In this document: positions 61,201-64,000 of the stretch, piece by piece
How the letters are laid out: each line of letters opens with the position of its first letter
How positions within the stretch are numbered: the first letter of the stretch is position 1
Source: Aquaspirillum sp. LM1
GTDB lineage: Bacteria > Pseudomonadota > Gammaproteobacteria > Burkholderiales > Aquaspirillaceae
Assembly: GCF_002002905.1 (NCBI RefSeq)
Contig: NZ_CP019509.1
Span: 3,634,001 to 3,698,000, forward strand
Length of the DNA stretch: 64,000 nt
Direction: 5' to 3'
Notes under the pieces: generated by a model
The model's input: the letters and a program-made list of their open reading frames with translations, nothing else
Database searches by the model: none
What the model was told of the DNA's origin: nothing
Translations under genes and position numbers: made by a program

Positions 61201-64000
61201 AGCTGCTCACCCCGGCGGACTTTGAAACCAAGGCCAGCTACAGCGTGACCGTGAACGCGATGGACGCGACCCACACCACCCCCCAGGCGGTGACCATCAA
61301 TGCCACCAACGTCAACGAAGCGCCCACCGCCGCCAACTTCACCAGCGCCGGACTGGATAACACCACCGCCATTACTGGCGCTTCGGTCGGCACGCTGGCC
61401 GCTGTGGACCCGGATGCCAGCGACACCCACACCTTCACCCTGGTGGCCGGCAATGGCAGCAATGATGCCGACAACAGCAAGTTCACTATCGTCGGCAACA
61501 CCCTCAAAGTGGGCACCACGCCGCTGACAGGCGGCACTTACCATGTGCTGACCCGCGCCAATGACGCGGGTGGCTTGATGTTTGATCAGGCGCAAACCAT
61601 CGTGATTAGCACGCTCAACGCTGCACCAGTCATCACTTCCGGTGCCAGCGTCAGCGTGGCGGAGAATACCGTCTCCAGTACCGTGGTCTACACTGCCACG
61701 GCCACCGATGCCGAAAGCGATGCCCTGACCTACGCGCTCACCGGCACCGATGCCGCGTCGTTCTCGATTGATGCCACCACTGGCCAGGTCAAGCTGCTCA
61801 CCCCGGCAGACTATGAAGTCAAGAGCAGCTACAGCATCACCGTCCACGCCAAGGATGCGGGCCACACCACCACCCAGGCCGTGACCCTCAACATCACCGA
61901 CGTCAATGAAGCGCCCACCTTCACCAGCGGGTCTACCGGTTCCGTGGCCGAAAACGCCGCCACCGGTACTACCGTTTACACCGCTGCCGCCACCGATCCG
62001 GAAACCGGCACCGTCACCTATTCGCTGTCGGGCACCGACGCCAGCGCTTTCAGCGTGGGCAGCAGCACCGGCGTGGTCACGCTGAATGGCTCGGCCAACT
62101 ACGAAACCAAATCCAGTTACAGCCTCTCCGTCATCGCCGCAGACGCCGCCAGCAACACCAGCAGCAAGGCGGTGGCGATCAGTGTCACCAACGTTAACGA
62201 AACGCCCACCGCCGCCAACTTCACCAGTGCCGGGCTGACCAGCAGCACCGCCATCACCGGTGCTTCGGTGGGTACACTGGCCGCCGTGGACCCGGATACC
62301 GGGGACACCCACACCTTTACCCTGGTGGCCGGCAATGGCAGCAATGACGCCGATAATGGCAAATTCACCGTCACCGGCAACACGCTGAAAGTAGGTGGAA
62401 CCGCACTGACCGCTGGCACTTACCAGGTGATGACCCGCGCCACTGATGCTGGCGGGTTGACCGTGGATCAAGCGCAGACCATCACGATTAGCGCTGCCGG
62501 CGGTGGCGGCGGTGGCGGCGATCCGACCCCGCCGGACCCGGCGCCGCCGATCACCCCAACTCCCCCAACCCCACCGACAGTACCCACCCCGCCGACGGAA
62601 CCGACGACACCCACGGTGCCGACCACGCCCACGGTGCCCACCACGCCGACGGAACCCACCGCGCCAACCACGCCCAGCGTGCCGGTTGACCCAACGCCGA
62701 CGACCCCAACCGTGCCAACTCCGCCGGTGACCCCCACCCTTCCGCTAGTCGATGGCGTGGTCATCACCCACTACACCCGCGCCCGCCCGGATGGCGGCAC
62801 GGTCAATGCGCTGAATATTCCGGTGATCAGCAGTGAGCGTCAGGACCAGGACAGCAGCAGCCCACAGGCGGATATTGCCCTGGCCGTCAGCCAGGGCCAG
62901 ACGCTGCTCAAGGCCGAAGTGCCCACCGGCATTGGCATGGCAGTGGAAGACCTGTCCGACACCCCGTCCCGTCGCACCGATCTGCTGGACGCGATCAAGA
63001 GCCGTACCACCGCGCAACTGACCGACCAGAATCAGATGCTCAAGCTGGGACAAACATTTCTGGCGTCGCTGCCCAGCAGCATTGACCTCTGGGTGCGCAC
63101 CGTGGTGGTCCGCGCTGACTCCAGCCAGGATGCCAGTGGCACACTGGTATTCCGTGACCAGACCGCAGACAGCAACACCGACACCGCCCTGGTGCTGGAC
63201 TTCACCCACTTGCCGACAAACAGCACCGTGGGTCTGGAGAACGTGAACTTTGCTGCCATTGTGGGCAGCGTGTCGGTGACCACCGGCGACGGCAACCAGC
63301 TGCTGGTGGCCGACAGCAAGGCGCAAACCCTCGACCTGGGTGCTGGCAACGACACCGTCTACGCCGGATCGGGCAACGATGTCCTGACCAACACCCGTGG
63401 CAACGACAAACTGTTTGGCCAGGGCGGCAACGACACCCTCAGCGGGGAAAACGGCCAGAACATCCTGCACGGCGGCGCGGACTCCGACACCGCCAAATTC
63501 ACCGGCAAGGCCGACGACTACACCGTGGAAAAACACCATGGCTTCGTCAAGGTGATCAACAAAGCCGACCCAAGCAAGAGCACGCTGGTGATCAATACCG
63601 AAACCCTGCAGTTTGCTGACAACGCACTGAACGTGCAAAACCCACCCGCGCTGAATGCGTTGGCCGGCATGTACCAGCAGGAGCTCGGACGTCAGGCGGA
63701 TATTGATGGCTTTGACTACTTTGGTGAGCTGCAGGCCAAGGGCTACAGCATGGGCAGCATGGCGTTGAACATGATGAAAACCGCTGAAGGCCAGGCGCGC
63801 GGCTGGGCGCTGACCGGCGACCCGGTGAACGACGTGGAAATGCTCTACCAGGCACTGCTGGGGCGTAATTCCGATGCAGGCGGCAAGGCGGCGTGGGTGC
63901 AGTTGCTGAAGTCGGGTTCGGTGTCGCTGGATCAGGTGGCGACGGCGTTTGTTGAGTCGCCGGAGATGAAAACCCACTATATTGGCCCGACAGGATGGGA
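58299..64000 (+). CDS. Giant surface protein 3 (3' end truncated by window edge)
   Basis: At least 1900 residues; the frame runs off the window at ...PTGW, where its paralogues have only three more residues plus stop, so almost all of it is present. DUF4347 (7-163; H60 and C105 conserved), ten RCC1-like repeats (about 186-605), cadherin-like and TAANFTSAG domains (about 610-1400), Gly/Pro-Thr linker (about 1405-1480), conserved module, RTX (about 1680-1735) and DUF4214 (about 1785-1900). The N-terminal half follows gene 2. The linker-to-module part up to about 63.09 kb follows gene 1, the RTX part gene 2, and the DUF4214 part gene 1 again. Expected role as for gene 2. Confidence 0.88.
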   Translation, partial: MHTVFPQPIALIDASLPNWQTLAAGLPAGTDIETFTSLAQLGQWALSHAGEYSALHLFTHGASGKLQLGKDTLDASGLNQAGVQGQLHALGQALTPDGDLLLYGCDVAEGQSGLEFISKLAQATQADIAASTNLTGMHGDWVLESAYGVLEAAPLATDWQGDLSMSITPVRMSYPGKASGEFRNDYAFAALKIDGSVVTWGGSTNGGDSSAVAASLSSGVSQIYSTGFAFAALKSDGSVVTWGGGANGGNSSGVAASLTSNVSQIYSTGFAFAAVKNDGSVVTWGDSINGGSSSAVSASLASGVSQISSTAYAFAARKSDGSVVTWGDGIYGGNSSAVAASLSSGVSQIYSTGTAFAALKSDGSVVAWGHASYGGNSSAVAASLTSGVSQIYSTGAAFAALKSDGSVVTWGDGSNGGNSSAVAASLSSGVSQIYSAGGAFAALKSDGSVVTWGDSSNGGNSSAVAASLTSGVSQIYATHTAFAALKSDGSVVTWGSSVSGGNSSAVAASLASGVSRIYSTNSAFAALKSDGSVVTWGSSSYGGNSSTVAASLTSGVSQIYSTGAAFAALKSDGSVVAWGDAANGGNSSAVAASLTSGVVGLANFATDDRYSNSAPTDIALSPSSVQENTSTATALTIGALSSTDPDAGNTFSYSIVGGADQASFQINGANLQFQAGATLNYETQSSYAVTVRSTDQGGLSYDKTLTVSLGNVNEAPTAANFTSAGLDSATAITGSTVGTLAAVDPDASDTHTFTLVAGNGSNDADNGKFTLIGNTLKVGTSALTAGTYHVLTRATDAGGYYINQAQTLTIGAANTAPTISSGTSASVAENAATSTVVYTAAATDAESDALTYALTGTDAAAFSIDATTGQVKLLTPADFEVKSSYSITVNAKDATHTTTKAVTISVTDVNEAPSITSGTTGSVAENAATSTVVYTAASTDPESDTLTYALTGTDAAAFSIDATTGQVKLLTPADFETKASYSVTVNAMDATHTTPQAVTINATNVNEAPTAANFTSAGLDNTTAITGASVGTLAAVDPDASDTHTFTLVAGNGSNDADNSKFTIVGNTLKVGTTPLTGGTYHVLTRANDAGGLMFDQAQTIVISTLNAAPVITSGASVSVAENTVSSTVVYTATATDAESDALTYALTGTDAASFSIDATTGQVKLLTPADYEVKSSYSITVHAKDAGHTTTQAVTLNITDVNEAPTFTSGSTGSVAENAATGTTVYTAAATDPETGTVTYSLSGTDASAFSVGSSTGVVTLNGSANYETKSSYSLSVIAADAASNTSSKAVAISVTNVNETPTAANFTSAGLTSSTAITGASVGTLAAVDPDTGDTHTFTLVAGNGSNDADNGKFTVTGNTLKVGGTALTAGTYQVMTRATDAGGLTVDQAQTITISAAGGGGGGGDPTPPDPAPPITPTPPTPPTVPTPPTEPTTPTVPTTPTVPTTPTEPTAPTTPSVPVDPTPTTPTVPTPPVTPTLPLVDGVVITHYTRARPDGGTVNALNIPVISSERQDQDSSSPQADIALAVSQGQTLLKAEVPTGIGMAVEDLSDTPSRRTDLLDAIKSRTTAQLTDQNQMLKLGQTFLASLPSSIDLWVRTVVVRADSSQDASGTLVFRDQTADSNTDTALVLDFTHLPTNSTVGLENVNFAAIVGSVSVTTGDGNQLLVADSKAQTLDLGAGNDTVYAGSGNDVLTNTRGNDKLFGQGGNDTLSGENGQNILHGGADSDTAKFTGKADDYTVEKHHGFVKVINKADPSKSTLVINTETLQFADNALNVQNPPALNALAGMYQQELGRQADIDGFDYFGELQAKGYSMGSMALNMMKTAEGQARGWALTGDPVNDVEMLYQALLGRNSDAGGKAAWVQLLKSGSVSLDQVATAFVESPEMKTHYIGPTGW
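58854..60113 (+). repeat. Ten tandem 126-bp RCC1-like repeat units in surface protein 3
   Basis: Same period and consensus as in gene 2, with the same unit count but a different order of variants. For example GGSTNGG and GGGANGG come first, and the GHASYGG variant occurs once rather than three times. Confidence 0.9.

Overview
The window looks like a chromosomal segment of a GC-rich Gram-negative betaproteobacterium. Neisseriales (Chromobacteriaceae, Chitinibacteraceae or relatives) is my best guess. This rests on gene content only: a tkt-gap-pgk...fba block, a classical beta/gamma porin, an fmt-def pair, and an ABC-transported O-polysaccharide locus. No rRNA, tRNA or CRISPR array was seen.

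Region 1 (1-15.5 kb) is a surface-polysaccharide locus. After two Rpn-family nuclease genes at the left edge, a minus-strand run goes gmd, manC, wzm, wzt, a 1522-residue methyltransferase/triple glycosyltransferase, a Crp-like regulator, a small membrane protein, a glycosyltransferase and a CHASE2 adenylate cyclase. rmd is divergent from gmd. ManC, Gmd and Rmd together make GDP-D-rhamnose. Wzm/Wzt export a finished polymer. The set closely matches D-rhamnan (common or A-band antigen) loci, with a possible cAMP circuit built in.

Region 2 (15.5-23.5 kb) holds a complete type I secretion system (PrtD-like ABC exporter, HlyD-like adaptor, TolC-like channel). It is followed by rfbC and rfbD of dTDP-L-rhamnose synthesis and a third Rpn gene. 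Region 3 (23.5-30.4 kb) is housekeeping carbon metabolism (tkt, gap, pgk, fba) with a small SnoaL-like protein and a LysE exporter.

Region 4 (30.4-41 kb) is an accessory island. It has a tyrosine integrase, a small XRE regulator, a 730-residue RTX/S-layer-like protein with less GC-rich codon choice, a duplicated terminator cassette, a complete IS4-family element with 10-bp target duplications, and two identical inverted IS481-family elements. One IS481 copy splits a coiled-coil gene. A two-gene operon follows, encoding a probable PD-(D/E)XK nuclease-like protein and a phosphoribosyltransferase-like protein. I regard this operon as the best candidate for an undescribed, possibly defensive, system.

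Region 5 (41-46 kb) has a porin divergent from a HpaR-type MarR regulator, then fmt, def and an AraC regulator. Region 6 (46.6 kb to the end) is three giant tandem genes for type I-secreted surface proteins (1554, 2199 and at least 1900 residues). They share an almost identical C-terminal module (Pro/Thr linker, RTX, DUF4214). The second and third begin with DUF4347 and ten RCC1-like repeats, and the third is a mosaic of the other two. The exporter of region 2 is the only one visible for these proteins and for the S-layer-like protein, so export, surface polysaccharide and surface proteins may form one cell-surface system.
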